Positions 26,974 to 36,779 of a stretch of 64,000 bases of DNA are shown here, one piece after another. Source of the DNA: an uncultured Pelagibacteraceae bacterium (lineage in GTDB: Bacteria; Pseudomonadota; Alphaproteobacteria; Pelagibacterales; Pelagibacteraceae); the NCBI GenBank assembly GCA_902620465.1, contig CACNIF010000001.1, positions 62,001-126,000 of the forward strand, in the 5' to 3' direction. The position numbers were made by a program, and so were the translations under genes. The notes under the pieces are model-generated. The model was not told the origin of the DNA. It saw nothing but the letters and a program-made list of their open reading frames with translations, and made no database searches. Every line of letters starts with the position of its first letter. Position 1 is the first letter of the stretch.

Positions 26974-29096
26974 TTTAGAACATCACGTTTTCCAACATGG
27001 TTAGCTTTACTCACAATACCCTCCGCTTCCATCATGTCCACAATTCTTGCTGCTCTATTGTATCCGATTTGTAATTTTCTCTGTAAAAATGATGTTGAAG
27101 CTTTTCCTTCTGATTTGATAATTTCTACTGCCTCGTTATACAATTCATCTTTTTCACTCTGATTTTTTGAATTTTCAATCATTTCTTTCTCGTCAACAAA
27201 ATCTAAAATTTCATCGATATAATCAGGTTCAGCTTGAGATCTTAGGAAATTATTAATTTTTTCGATTTCATTTTCAGACACATAAGGTGCGTGAATTCTT
27301 ACTACTTTATTTGCAGATGACATAAAAAGCATGTCCCCTTTTCCTAATAATTGTTCAGCACCTTGCTCACCTAAAATAGTTCTACTGTCAATTTTTGAGG
27401 TTACTTGAAATGATATACGAGTTGGAAAATTTGCTTTAATTGTACCTGTTATAACATCCACACTGGGTCTTTGAGTTGCCATTATTATGTGTATTCCCGC
27501 TGCTCTAGCCATTTGTGATAATTTTTGTATGTAGTTCTCTATTTCCTTTCCAGCGACCAACATTAAATCAGACATCTCATCTACAACAACCACTATATAT
27601 GGCATTGGAAGTTTATGTTTTAAGTTATATCCATCTATATTTCTTACTCCTTCTTTGGTCATCAATCTGTATCTACTTTCCATCTCTTTGACTACCCAAC
27701 CTAAAACTGAAGCCGCTTTTTTTGCCTCAGTAATTACAGGGCAAAGCAAATGTGGTACACCTTCATAAGTAGATAGCTCAAGCATCTTTGGATCAATTAA
27801 AATAAACTTACATTTATCAGGGTGATGTCGATAAAGTAATGAAAGAATAATTGTATTTATACAAACTGATTTTCCTGATCCTGTAGTACCAGCAATCAAT
27901 AAGTGAGGCATTGACGTTAAGTCTCTTACTACCGGTTCTCCAGAAATATTTTTACCTAATGCTATTGGTAATTTTATATCTTTTTTTTTAAAATCTGAAG
28001 TATTGAGAATTTCACTCAAATAAACATTTTCTCTTTGTATATTTGGTAACTCAATACCAATTGTATTGCTTCCAGGAATAGTGGATATCCTTGCAGATTC
28101 TGAGCTTGTGTTTCTTGCAATATCATCTGACAGGTTTACTATTTTTGAAACTTTAATTCCTGCAGCTGGCTCAAACTCATTTAATGTGACTACAGGTCCA
28201 TGACTAATTTTTTTAATTTTACCGTTCACACCAAAATCTAGAAGTATTTTTTCTATGAAAGTCGGATCAACATTGTCGTTATTTTCCAATTTATTTCTCT
28301 CATTTTTTGGAGGTTTTTTTAGCAATTCTAAAGAGGGTAATTTATACTTATTTTTATCCTTTGAAACGGTATTCTCAGCTTTTATAAATGGTAAATCTTC
28401 TTGTATTAAATCTTTGATTTCATCTTGTGGTATATATTCTTTGATGATTTCATTTTTGTTAGTATAATTTTTTTCTTTTTTATTAAATAAAACATTTAAG
28501 ATTTTTTTAATAATTTTAAAAAAAACTCCAAAGTTAAAGTTAACACTTATCAAAAACAAAATAGAGATGAATAGAATTAACACATAGTAAGAAATTATCT
28601 CATTTGAACTTATGAATGAATTTAAAAAAGTATCATTAAGGTATTTACCTATAAAACCACCATTCCCGTTTATATAAAGATTAAATGAGTCAGTATAAAA
28701 ATAGCCAAAAAAAAGAGAGCCGATAATAGAATAAATAATTATAAAAAATAAATTTTCTATAAATAAAAAAAATTCTTTTTTTCTAAAAATATTAATTCCG
28801 GTTAAAGCAAATGTTATGGGTATTAAAAAAGCAATGAGACCTACTGACTGAAGAAAAAGATCTGAAGTATAACTGCCTTGAAAACCTAGATAATTCTTTA
28901 TTTCTAAATTTTCAGGAAATATAAAATTTGGGTCCTCGGGTGAATAAGATATCAGAGCCAAAAAAAGAAGAACACCCATTATTCCAATAATTATACCCGT
29001 GATCTCTATTAATCTCTTAGTAATAAAAATAAGTATTGAATTGCCAAGTTTTTTTATATCCATATCAGATGAATCAAATATATGTCTTTGTATCAT
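26970..29096 (-). CDS. ftsK: DNA translocase FtsK
   Basis: FtsK pumps chromosome dimers and the terminus through the closing septum. The 708-residue protein has four N-terminal membrane helices (about 30-50, 83-103, 112-132, 168-190), a short charged linker (about 195-270), the RecA-like motor with Walker A GTTGSGKS (about 403-410) and Walker B YIVVVVDEMSDLM, and a C-terminal winged-helix gamma domain (DELYNEAVEIIKSEGKASTSFLQRKLQIGYNRAARIVD). The linker is very short compared with E. coli. It is divergent from the monooxygenase at 29128. Confidence 0.97.
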   Translation of the reverse strand: MIQRHIFDSSDMDIKKLGNSILIFITKRLIEITGIIIGIMGVLLFLALISYSPEDPNFIFPENLEIKNYLGFQGSYTSDLFLQSVGLIAFLIPITFALTGINIFRKKEFFLFIENLFFIIIYSIIGSLFFGYFYTDSFNLYINGNGGFIGKYLNDTFLNSFISSNEIISYYVLILFISILFLISVNFNFGVFFKIIKKILNVLFNKKEKNYTNKNEIIKEYIPQDEIKDLIQEDLPFIKAENTVSKDKNKYKLPSLELLKKPPKNERNKLENNDNVDPTFIEKILLDFGVNGKIKKISHGPVVTLNEFEPAAGIKVSKIVNLSDDIARNTSSESARISTIPGSNTIGIELPNIQRENVYLSEILNTSDFKKKDIKLPIALGKNISGEPVVRDLTSMPHLLIAGTTGSGKSVCINTIILSLLYRHHPDKCKFILIDPKMLELSTYEGVPHLLCPVITEAKKAASVLGWVVKEMESRYRLMTKEGVRNIDGYNLKHKLPMPYIVVVVDEMSDLMLVAGKEIENYIQKLSQMARAAGIHIIMATQRPSVDVITGTIKANFPTRISFQVTSKIDSRTILGEQGAEQLLGKGDMLFMSSANKVVRIHAPYVSENEIEKINNFLRSQAEPDYIDEILDFVDEKEMIENSKNQSEKDELYNEAVEIIKSEGKASTSFLQRKLQIGYNRAARIVDMMEAEGIVSKANHVGKRDVLK

Positions 29097-29127
29097 CTAA
29101 TTTTTGTTGTTAAAATTAAAAATTATT

Positions 29128-30198
29128 ATGAATGTATGTATTTTAGGTAGAGGATTAACTAGTTTAACACTTGCCAAAAGTTTAATTAATAAAGGCATAT
29201 GTGTTGATATTATTTCTAACAATAGAGAAAATAAAATTAATTACGACCGGACAATAGGAATTTCAAAAGTTAATTTGGAATTTTTTAATAAAGAAATTTT
29301 AGATATTAACAAATTATCATGGGATATTAATAAAATTGAAATTTATAGTGAGAATTTAGACAATGAAAGAATATTGAATTTTCAAAATAATGGTCAAAAG
29401 CTTTTTTCCGTTATAAAAAATTATGAATTAATTTACCATTTAACAAAAAAATTAAAAAAAGAAAAATTATGTAAATTTAAAAAAAATTTGATAAATAAAG
29501 ATATATTAACACATAACTATGATTTAATAATTAATTGTGAGTTTTCAAATTTTATAACTAAAAAATTTTTCACCAAAAAGCTTGTAAAAAATTACAATAG
29601 TTATGCTTATACAACAATTATTAAACATTCAAAAACAAGTAATAAAAAAGCAATTCAAATTTTTACATCTAGAGGTCCTTTGGCCTTTTTACCAATTTCT
29701 AAATCCGAAACATCTGTAGTTTATTCTGTAAATGGAAATCAAAAAATTAATTTTAAAGATTTAGTTAGATTTTATAATAAATCCTATAATATTTTGCATA
29801 TCAATAATTTTTCACGGTTTGAACTTCAAATGTCCAATCTTAGAAATTATTATCATGGTAATATTTTAGCTTTTGGAGATTTACTACACAAGATTCACCC
29901 GCTAGCTGGACAAGGTTTTAATATGACCTTAAGAGATATTAAGATTTTTTCTGAAATTATACAGAAAAGATTAAATTTAGGCCTGCCTTTGGATCTATCA
30001 GTCAATAATGAATTTGAAAAAAAGTCAAAACATATAAATTATGTTTTTTCTAATGGAATTGATTTTATCTATGAATTTTTTAATTTTGAGAGGAAAACAA
30101 AAAGAAAAATATTTAGTAAAACAGTAAAATTTTTGGGTAAAAATTCAAATTTAAATAAAAAATTTGTTGAAACTGCCGATAATGGATTCTTGTTTTAA
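29128..30198 (+). CDS. UbiH/VisC-like FAD-dependent monooxygenase
   Basis: The 356-residue protein starts at ATG 29128; the ORF track TTG at 29104 is less likely. It begins MNVCILGRGLTSLTLAKSLINKG, a Rossmann FAD motif (GRGLTSL in place of GxGxxG). It has the second FAD motif AFGDLLHKIHPLAGQGFNMTLRD, typical of the ubiquinone-synthesis hydroxylases. It is shorter than UbiH/F/I (about 390) and lacks a clear DG motif, so the ring position it acts on cannot be assigned. Ubiquinone synthesis is the most probable role. Confidence 0.8.
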   Translation: MNVCILGRGLTSLTLAKSLINKGICVDIISNNRENKINYDRTIGISKVNLEFFNKEILDINKLSWDINKIEIYSENLDNERILNFQNNGQKLFSVIKNYELIYHLTKKLKKEKLCKFKKNLINKDILTHNYDLIINCEFSNFITKKFFTKKLVKNYNSYAYTTIIKHSKTSNKKAIQIFTSRGPLAFLPISKSETSVVYSVNGNQKINFKDLVRFYNKSYNILHINNFSRFELQMSNLRNYYHGNILAFGDLLHKIHPLAGQGFNMTLRDIKIFSEIIQKRLNLGLPLDLSVNNEFEKKSKHINYVFSNGIDFIYEFFNFERKTKRKIFSKTVKFLGKNSNLNKKFVETADNGFLF

Positions 30199-30229
30199 TC
30201 TTAATTTAATAAATTGGTATAGATAAATT

Positions 30230-30877
30230 TTATTGAATCGTTGTATTATTGAATTGATCAAAAGTGTATGTCGTCAAAATATCTGCTATTTTGGATTTTC
30301 TAGCATCTAAATTTTTTGTTTCTAATAAAACTTGTTTTTCCTCTAAAGTAAATGGAGATGCCATAGCCAGTGCGTTTATTGTTTCGTTTAAACTTTGATT
30401 TTCTAAAGCCTTCCAATTTATTATTAATCCTCTTCTTTCAAAAAGACTTTTTAAATCTCTGAAAATTAATTCCAAATCAGTAAATTTTAAACTTTCTTTT
30501 TGATCTAATAAATCATCATAAAATTTATCAAAACTAATTTCACATTCACGATATTTTTTTTTTGATGTAATTTCATTTATTATATTAAATCTAATCAGAC
30601 CTTTAAGTTCTATCAAATATCTTCCATCATCTGTTTTTTGTGAACCTATAATTTTACCCATACAACCAATCTTATATAGCTCAGGGGTATCTAAATTTTC
30701 ATTTCTGGGAATTTTTGGCTGAATCATTCCAATTAGTTTGTTAGATTTCATGCAATCATTAACCATATCTATGTATCTTGGCTCAAAAATGTTGAGTGGT
30801 ACAGTAGTTTTAGGAAAAACTATGAAATTGCTCAAGGGAAAAACAGCAATTTTTTTTGGTAAATCTTCTTTTTTCAT
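30230..30877 (-). CDS. LON substrate-binding domain protein
   Basis: The 215-residue protein is a stand-alone LON N-terminal domain: IAVFPLSNFIVFPKTTVPLNIFEPRYIDMVNDCMKSNKLIGMIQP, then YKIGCMGKIIGSQKTDDGRYLIELKGLIRF. There is no AAA+ or peptidase part. Such proteins are widespread in alphaproteobacteria and their function is not established; binding of unfolded protein is suggested by homology to Lon. It is divergent from tRNA-Gly. Confidence 0.9.
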   Translation of the reverse strand: MKKEDLPKKIAVFPLSNFIVFPKTTVPLNIFEPRYIDMVNDCMKSNKLIGMIQPKIPRNENLDTPELYKIGCMGKIIGSQKTDDGRYLIELKGLIRFNIINEITSKKKYRECEISFDKFYDDLLDQKESLKFTDLELIFRDLKSLFERRGLIINWKALENQSLNETINALAMASPFTLEEKQVLLETKNLDARKSKIADILTTYTFDQFNNTTIQ

Positions 30878-30906
30878 AACTTTAATTATAACATACTTAA
30901 TATTGC

Positions 30907-30935
30907 TTGAATAAAAAAATACAGCTTAATATACT
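30907..30935 (+). promoter_or_regulatory. Sigma70-type promoter of tRNA-Gly
   Basis: TTGAAT (30907-30912) and TATACT (30930-30935) are separated by exactly 17 bp, and the tRNA begins 10 bp after the -10 box. Spacing and position fit a housekeeping promoter with almost no leader. Confidence 0.7.
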
Positions 30936-30944
30936 GTCTCATGT

Positions 30945-31019
30945 GCGGGCATAGCTCAGTGGTAGAGCGTCTCGTTGCCAACGAGAAGGTCGAGGGTTCG
31001 ACCCCCTTTGCCCGCTCCA
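30945..31019 (+). tRNA. tRNA-Gly (anticodon GCC)
   Basis: A full cloverleaf can be drawn. The acceptor stem is GCGGGCA/TGCCCGC, the D arm contains AGCTCAGTGGTAGAGC, the anticodon stem CTCGT/ACGAG encloses loop TGCCA with GCC as anticodon, and the T arm is GAGGG-TTCGA-CCCCC with small variations. CCA is encoded at the 3' end (31017-31019). The next gene starts 16 bp downstream and may be cotranscribed. Confidence 0.97.
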
Positions 31020-31034
31020 AAAGATTTATAGCTT

Positions 31035-32168
31035 ATGAAAATTTGTGTAGAAGGTTGGAGGAGTATCAATCATTCATATGCAATGGTCAACCAGTATCAA
31101 CTTTTACAGCTTTTAAATTATCCAATAAAATTAAAACACAAAGATATAATATTTTATGAAGAAAATTGGAATAAACTGGAAAATTCTAATGGTTTTAGCG
31201 AAAGTATAAATGATATTATAGACTCTATCCCCTCTCCATATAAAGATGAGATTTTTGATGTAACTTACAGAATAACTTATCCATTTAATTTTGCAAAAAG
31301 CAATTCAAAAAAACTATTTGTTTTTGGTACTGCTGAAACTAAAAATATTGAAAATAAATTTATCAATGAAAATCTTGATAATTTTAATAAAAGAGAAGAT
31401 CTTGAAATTGTTACACCATCAAATTGGTCTAAAGATGGATTTTTAAATTATGGTTTTGATGAACACCAAGTTCATGTTATACCTCATGGAGCAGATATAA
31501 AAAATTTTTTTCCTGTTTCAAGCCAACAAAAAACTAGTTTTAGAAAAAATTTGTCTATAAATGAAAATGATTTTATCATCTCAAATGTTGGAGGAATGAC
31601 AAACAACAAAGGCATCGATTATCTACTGGTTGCATTTAGTATTTTAAAACAAAAATATAAAAATATTAAATTAATTATAAAAGATCAAAGCAATCTATAT
31701 AAAGTAAAAGGAAATATTCATCTTGAGCAAATGAAAAAAACTAAATATAATAAATATTTAAATGATAGAGTTATTAAAGATATATTATTTATATCTGAAA
31801 ATTTATCCATAAAAGATCTGAATTTACTTTATAATATAACAAATTGTTATGTTTCACCCTATAGATCTGAGGGATTTAATTTGCCACCACTAGAGGCTGC
31901 AGCATGCGGTACACCAATAGTTGTTACTAAGGGAGGTTCAACTGATGAATATTATCATCCAACTTTAGGCCTGCAAATTGAGAGTGAAATAATAAAAAAA
32001 GAAAAAATAGTTTATCTTAAACCAAAAATTGACTCTCTAATTCAATGTATTTCAAAGATTATTGAAAACCCTTTTAATTATTGTGGGGAACAAGGTATAA
32101 AATTTGTGTCTAAAAATTTTTCTTGGGAAAAAGTTAGTAATGATTTATATAATTTAATGAAAATTTGA
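31035..32168 (+). CDS. GT4-type (GT-B fold) glycosyltransferase
   Basis: The 377-residue protein has the C-terminal nucleotide-sugar domain of GT4: IISNVGGMTNNKGIDYLLVAF (GGxxxxKG-type loop), LYNITNCYVSPYRSEGFNLPPLEAAACGTPIVVT (E-x7-E motif region) and GGSTDEY. The N-terminal acceptor domain is not recognisable beyond a signature start KICVEGWRSINHSYA. Donor and acceptor are unknown. It begins 16 bp after tRNA-Gly. The stop overlaps an upstream TTG of the next frame, and phhB follows closely. Confidence 0.85.
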   Translation: MKICVEGWRSINHSYAMVNQYQLLQLLNYPIKLKHKDIIFYEENWNKLENSNGFSESINDIIDSIPSPYKDEIFDVTYRITYPFNFAKSNSKKLFVFGTAETKNIENKFINENLDNFNKREDLEIVTPSNWSKDGFLNYGFDEHQVHVIPHGADIKNFFPVSSQQKTSFRKNLSINENDFIISNVGGMTNNKGIDYLLVAFSILKQKYKNIKLIIKDQSNLYKVKGNIHLEQMKKTKYNKYLNDRVIKDILFISENLSIKDLNLLYNITNCYVSPYRSEGFNLPPLEAAACGTPIVVTKGGSTDEYYHPTLGLQIESEIIKKEKIVYLKPKIDSLIQCISKIIENPFNYCGEQGIKFVSKNFSWEKVSNDLYNLMKI

Positions 32169-32170
32169 AT

Positions 32171-32509
32171 ATGTCTGATTTAGCAAATAAAAAGTGTGTT
32201 CCTTGTGAAGGAAATATCCCCCCTTTTAATATGGATGAAATTCATAAATATTTGAAACAAGTGGATGGTTGGGAAGTTGTTGAGGATAAAATTGATGGAT
32301 TTCATTTAATAAAAAATTTTAAATTTGATAATTTTTTACAGAGTCAAGAATTTGTAGTTAAAGTTGGTAAAATCGCTGAAAAAGAGGGACACCACCCTGA
32401 TTTATGGTTTGGTTGGGGTTATGCTAGAGTAAAAATTTTTACTCATGCTATTAAAGGTTTAGCAGAAAGTGATTTTATTCTTGCAGCTAAGGTAGATAAA
32501 ATTAGCTAA
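32171..32509 (+). CDS. phhB: Pterin-4a-carbinolamine dehydratase
   Basis: PCD dehydrates 4a-hydroxytetrahydropterin, recycling the cofactor of aromatic amino-acid hydroxylases; in bacteria without those enzymes its role is less clear. The 112-residue protein has W.VVEDKIDGFHLIKNFKF, the catalytic EKEGHHPDLWFGWGYARVKIFTHAIKGL block, and SDFILAAKVD. An N-terminal CVPCEG motif adds a CxxC. The start at ATG 32171 is preferred over the TTG at 32165 in the ORF track. It ends exactly where convergent purH ends. Confidence 0.93.
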   Translation: MSDLANKKCVPCEGNIPPFNMDEIHKYLKQVDGWEVVEDKIDGFHLIKNFKFDNFLQSQEFVVKVGKIAEKEGHHPDLWFGWGYARVKIFTHAIKGLAESDFILAAKVDKIS

Positions 32510-34051
32510 TTAGTGATTAAAATGTCTTGTTTTTGAAAATACCAAAATTGTATTTGTTAAATTAGCAAATTTGATAATTTCCTTATCATTTTTAGATCCT
32601 GATGGTTGAACAACAGCAGTAACTCCGGATTGCACTAATTTTTCAATACCATCTACAAATGGAAAAAAAGCATCTGATGCTGCAAATAGTTCTTTATTTT
32701 TTTCTAAACTTTGAAATTTTTTCATTTTATTAATTGCAATTTGACAACTATCCAATCTACTTGGTTGTCCTGATCCTATTCCGATTGTTTTATAATTATT
32801 GGTAATCACAATTGCATTTGACTTGACATTTCGACAAACATTAAATGCAAAAATAAGTTTATTCAAAGTTTCAATGTTCGGTTTTCGTTTAGATACAACT
32901 TTAAAATCTTTTCTGGAGAAATTTTCATTATCTACATTTTGTATTAAGATTGAATTGTATTTACTTATAAAGTTGAATTTATTCTCACCTCTAAAATTTG
33001 AAGTATCAATTATTCTTAAATTTTTTTTCTTTTTTAAAAGAATTTTAGATTTGGTATCGAAACCTTTTGCCATTACTATTTCAAAATAGGTTTTATTGAT
33101 TTCTTTTGCTAAATTAATATTCATTTTAAAGTTACATGAAACAATTCCTCCAAAGGCACTTATAGGATCACTCTCTAAAGCTTCTTTAAAAGATTTTACT
33201 TTATTCTGATTAATTGAAACCCCACATGGATTAGCGTGTTTTATTATTGCCACTCCTTTGTTATTTGGTAATAATTGTGTGGTGCTTAATGCAGAATAAA
33301 GATCATTATAATTATTATAGCTTAATTCTTTACCGCTTAGCTGAATAATATCTTGATGGTGATTTTTTGAATAAATCGCTGCTTTTTGATGTGGATTTTC
33401 GCCATATCTTATTTGGCTTATTAATTTACCAGAAAATATGTTTTTTTGTGGAAAGATATTTTCAGATTTTTCATTAAAGTATTTAAAAATATTTGACTCG
33501 TAATAAGCAGTTTCCATAAATGCTTCCTCTGCTAACTTTTCTCTAAAACTTAAACTTGTAGATCCTTTATTAGTTTCTAATTCATTTATGAAACGTCGAT
33601 ATTGATTGGTGTTACAAATAACAACTACGTCATTATAATTTTTTGCTGCCGCTCTCACCATAGTTGGACCCCCAATATCTATATTTTCTATAATTTTATT
33701 GTGATCTGCTTTCTTATACAAATTATCTTCAAAAGGGTAAAAGTTAGCAACTATTAGATCTATATTTTCATAATTATTTTTTTTTATTTCTCTGAGGTGT
33801 TTCTTATTTTGCCTTTTATTTAAAATACCTCCATAGATTTTTGGGTGAAGGGTTTTCACTCTTCCATTTAAAATTTCAGGTGTGTTTGTAAACTTTGAGA
33901 GCTCAATACATTCAAATCCAAGTCTTTTTATCTTTTTATAAGTTCCTCCAGAGCTTATGATGTCGATTTTGTATTTTGAAAGAGCATTTAAAAGAGGCTT
34001 TAAATCTTTTTTATTAGATACAGAAATTAAAGCTTTTCGAATTTTGTTCAT
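32510..34051 (-). CDS. purH: Bifunctional AICAR transformylase / IMP cyclohydrolase
   Basis: PurH performs the last two steps of IMP synthesis: it formylates AICAR and closes the ring. The N-terminal MGS-like cyclohydrolase domain has SVSNKKDLKPLLNALSKYKIDIISSGGTYKKIK and GRVKTLHPKIYGGIL. The transformylase domain has RYGENPHQKAA, the KHANPCGVS motif with the catalytic Lys-His, and SDAFFPFVDGI. The start at ATG 34051 (513 residues) overlaps the upstream stop as TAATG; the ORF track adds 7 residues. AICAR also comes from HisF/HisH in this window. Confidence 0.96.
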   Translation of the reverse strand: MNKIRKALISVSNKKDLKPLLNALSKYKIDIISSGGTYKKIKRLGFECIELSKFTNTPEILNGRVKTLHPKIYGGILNKRQNKKHLREIKKNNYENIDLIVANFYPFEDNLYKKADHNKIIENIDIGGPTMVRAAAKNYNDVVVICNTNQYRRFINELETNKGSTSLSFREKLAEEAFMETAYYESNIFKYFNEKSENIFPQKNIFSGKLISQIRYGENPHQKAAIYSKNHHQDIIQLSGKELSYNNYNDLYSALSTTQLLPNNKGVAIIKHANPCGVSINQNKVKSFKEALESDPISAFGGIVSCNFKMNINLAKEINKTYFEIVMAKGFDTKSKILLKKKKNLRIIDTSNFRGENKFNFISKYNSILIQNVDNENFSRKDFKVVSKRKPNIETLNKLIFAFNVCRNVKSNAIVITNNYKTIGIGSGQPSRLDSCQIAINKMKKFQSLEKNKELFAASDAFFPFVDGIEKLVQSGVTAVVQPSGSKNDKEIIKFANLTNTILVFSKTRHFNH

Positions 34052-35634
34052 TATATTTTGTTTAATACCCATTTAATATTGATATTTTTTTTATCCGTAA
34101 TTCCAGAAATAAATATATTTTGATTTTCAATATGAGTATTTTTATTACCGAAATATAAACCATTATCAATATCAATTTTATGATTATCACAAATAAATCT
34201 CCACCCCTCGCTTTCCATTTCGATCAGAATTGATTTTTGGTCTTGCGTTTTCACTATTTTTGCAAGTGGATTTAAATGAAATCTTATATCAAATTTTATG
34301 TTAGGGATTAATTTTTTAGAATGCAGTTTATCAATGCCTACAAGCTTATTAATTTTTGGAAAAAATTTAATCTCTCTTTCGTAGATTAAATTGTACTTTT
34401 TTAAATAACCATCATGTGAAGCTAATATCTTCCATTCATCTTTTTCAAAGCTAATACTTTTTCTAAAAGTCTTTAATCCATCTTTGATCTCAAATTTAGA
34501 CATTGAATTTTTAACAAACTTACAGGAAGAGTTATCATCAACAACTAAAACATTGTGCATTGCTGAGGATTTTGAAATTTCTTGGAATTTAATATTTTCC
34601 TCATCATAATAACCTGAATTAGTAAATATTTTTTTTCCACTAGAAACAAATTCAAATGAAAGAGCACCAGCTTGGTATTCCTCAGAAAATTTATTATTCG
34701 GAGATGGACCAACATCCATTATTAAATTTATTTTTTTATCTTTTAGGCTTACATAATTTGAAAATTCATGATCATTATTCTTAAATGAATATCCAAGTCT
34801 TTTTAAATAATAATCAAATTCTAGGTTATCAGAATTGTTGTTACCATTAAATAAAGGGTCAAATTTTAAATTTTTCCAAAAAAAAGCATATGATTGTCCG
34901 AGATTAAAAATATTTTCATCAATAAAATTAGGTATTTCTGATTGAGACTCCTTAAACCATTCCCTTATGAGTATTAGATACTTAAGAAAAAAAATTGATG
35001 ATTTGATATTTCTTGATTTTAGAAAGCCATTATTATCAAATGTATATTTGATAATTTTTTTTAGATTTTCCAAACCCTTTAAAGTGAAGTTTTTTTCATT
35101 TTTATAAGAGAGACCTACAAGAATAATTGCTGCCACACCCCTAAGTTTGTTCTTAAGTTTTCTTTCTCCATCTACTTGATTGATTAAGTGAAATGTTTGT
35201 TTATGTATAGTTGAATTAAAATCCTTTTGATACTGATTAATACCACTATCGTATGTAAGCTGTGTATTGGACAACCAAGATATAATTCTTTTTGATGTTA
35301 TTTCAAAATCCCAATTTTTAGAATTGTATTTGTAATTTTTCTCTATCCAATTTTTAATTACCATCTGAACAGACTCATTTGAGGACTTTAAATCAAGACT
35401 AAAAAGCCAATAAAAATTACTCAATTTTTGCAACTGCTTCTGATTTAATTTTTTATTTGTCCAAAAATTATCGTATAAAAAATTTTTAATATTGAATTTC
35501 TTAGTTCTAATTTTAACTATAGATGACAGCAAATATGCACTAGGTTTATATTTTAATTCGCTAGTTACTTTAGATGATATTTTTTTGTCGTAAAATATAG
35601 AATTAAGATAAATCTGTTTTATAATATCAAACAT
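34051..35634 (-). CDS. Heparinase II/III-like protein
   Basis: The 527-residue protein fits the heparinase II/III family. The N-terminal part is an alpha/alpha-toroid (WTNKKLNQKQLQKLSNFYWLFSLDL, NWDFEITSKRIISWLSN). The C-terminal beta domain contains DVGPSPNNKFSEEYQAGALSFEF, HNVLVVDDNSS and the SHDGYLKKYNLIYEREI strand set. Members next to purH and rpe are a constant feature of alphaproteobacteria, yet their substrate is not known. No signal peptide is evident, so a cytosolic or membrane-associated glycan-related role is only a guess. Confidence 0.85.
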   Translation of the reverse strand: MFDIIKQIYLNSIFYDKKISSKVTSELKYKPSAYLLSSIVKIRTKKFNIKNFLYDNFWTNKKLNQKQLQKLSNFYWLFSLDLKSSNESVQMVIKNWIEKNYKYNSKNWDFEITSKRIISWLSNTQLTYDSGINQYQKDFNSTIHKQTFHLINQVDGERKLKNKLRGVAAIILVGLSYKNEKNFTLKGLENLKKIIKYTFDNNGFLKSRNIKSSIFFLKYLILIREWFKESQSEIPNFIDENIFNLGQSYAFFWKNLKFDPLFNGNNNSDNLEFDYYLKRLGYSFKNNDHEFSNYVSLKDKKINLIMDVGPSPNNKFSEEYQAGALSFEFVSSGKKIFTNSGYYDEENIKFQEISKSSAMHNVLVVDDNSSCKFVKNSMSKFEIKDGLKTFRKSISFEKDEWKILASHDGYLKKYNLIYEREIKFFPKINKLVGIDKLHSKKLIPNIKFDIRFHLNPLAKIVKTQDQKSILIEMESEGWRFICDNHKIDIDNGLYFGNKNTHIENQNIFISGITDKKNINIKWVLNKI

Positions 35635-35663
35635 ATCCCAATCAAATTAATTTAGATTATTAA

Positions 35664-36323
35664 TTAAATCGATCTTAATAAATCGATATTTTTTTTGATA
35701 TCTCCGTTGTTATTTTTAAAAATAGTTGTCCCTGAAACTAAAATATCTGCTCCTGATTTAATTGCTAATTTTGAATTTTCAAAATTAATTCCACCATCTA
35801 TTTCAATAACAAAGTTTAATTTTAAATTTTTTCGAATTTCATCTAATTTTTTTACTTTATTCAGAACCTCAGGCATAAATTTTTGTCCTCCAAAACCTGG
35901 ATTTACACTCATTATCAAGATTAAATCTATTTGATCTAAAAGTTCTTCTACGACTTGAATTTTTGTTTCAGGATTTAATGATATACCCACCTTTTTTTTA
36001 AATTCTTTAATTTTATTTATCGATCCCAAAAGATTATTAGTTGCCTCTGGATGAATGGTTATTATATCTGCACCCGCATTTGCGTAGCTTTCAATATACT
36101 TATGGACTGGCGAAATCATTAAGTGAACATCAAAGGGTAGTAATGAATTTTTTTTTAGTGCCTTAATTACAGGAGGTCCAATAGTCAAATTGGGTACAAA
36201 GTGACCATCCATTACATCAACGTGAATCATATCTGCACCTGCGTCTTCTAATTTTTTTATTTCTTTTCCTAATTGACTGAAATCTGCAGATAAAATTGAG
36301 GGTGAAATTTGTATTTTTTTCAT
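35664..36323 (-). CDS. rpe: Ribulose-phosphate 3-epimerase
   Basis: Rpe interconverts ribulose 5-phosphate and xylulose 5-phosphate in the pentose phosphate pathway. The 219-residue TIM barrel has ISPSILSADFSQLGKEI, DMIHVDVMDGHFVPNLTIGP with metal-binding His and Asp, PFDVHLMI, IITIHPEA, LIMSVNPGFGGQKF and IEIDGGIN. It lies 29 bp upstream of the heparinase-like gene and shares direction with purH. Confidence 0.97.
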   Translation of the reverse strand: MKKIQISPSILSADFSQLGKEIKKLEDAGADMIHVDVMDGHFVPNLTIGPPVIKALKKNSLLPFDVHLMISPVHKYIESYANAGADIITIHPEATNNLLGSINKIKEFKKKVGISLNPETKIQVVEELLDQIDLILIMSVNPGFGGQKFMPEVLNKVKKLDEIRKNLKLNFVIEIDGGINFENSKLAIKSGADILVSGTTIFKNNNGDIKKNIDLLRSI

Positions 36324-36363
36324 AGGTTACTAAACTAACTAGTACCAAATTTTAAAATCTAAT

Positions 36364-36708
36364 TTAATTAAAAAATTGATAAATTTGTCTTGAAATTTCA
36401 CTTTCTAACGGAAATGATAGCATACCCATTACAGAGTATCCCAAAACCCAAGGCATAAAATAAAACCTTATCATGAAAAAAAACCAGGCAACATAAAGGG
36501 GTACGATTGGTTGAATTATAAAGGATGGAGTTAAAGGCTTAAATAAAGTAATAAGAGGGTTGGTAAATTTGACAAAAACTTTCATAAAAAAAAATTGAGA
36601 GTCCTCTCTTTGAAAAATGTTCATTGCAACTCTTCCAATTAAAGTCCACATAATTACCCCAAGAATATAGTCAATTATATATACTAAGGGATGAAAGTTA
36701 GCCGACAT
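36364..36708 (-). CDS. YggT-like integral membrane protein
   Basis: The 114-residue protein has three to four hydrophobic segments. The pattern YIIDYILGVIMWTLIGRVAMNIF...FFMKVFVKFTNPLITLFKPLTPSFI...VPLYVAWFFFMIRFYFMPW resembles the YggT family (helix pair, then a T.P.L...R/K pattern), but it is longer and more divergent than the clear YggT at 45961. YggT proteins have been linked to osmotic response and division-site proteins, with no biochemical activity known. It follows the transporter terminator on the same strand. Confidence 0.6.
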   Translation of the reverse strand: MSANFHPLVYIIDYILGVIMWTLIGRVAMNIFQREDSQFFFMKVFVKFTNPLITLFKPLTPSFIIQPIVPLYVAWFFFMIRFYFMPWVLGYSVMGMLSFPLESEISRQIYQFFN

Positions 36709-36734
36709 TAAGAAATTTATATTGGAAAAAGATC

Positions 36735-36766
36735 AAAATTAAAAGGGGCGAAATTAATCGCCCCTT
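36735..36766 (-). terminator. Intrinsic terminator after the SSS transporter
   Basis: A perfect 9-bp stem AAGGGGCGA/TCGCCCCTT with a 6-base loop lies at 36743-36766, 14 bp past the transporter stop. On the minus strand it is followed by TTTTAATTTT. It is the only strong G+C-rich hairpin terminator I saw, fitting a highly expressed operon. Confidence 0.85.
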
Positions 36767-36779
36767 AAAAAAAGATTAT

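Noticed and set aside
30941-31159. 72-aa plus-strand ORF
   Set aside because: It runs through tRNA-Gly and into the GT4 gene in another frame; the apparent peptide is translated tRNA.
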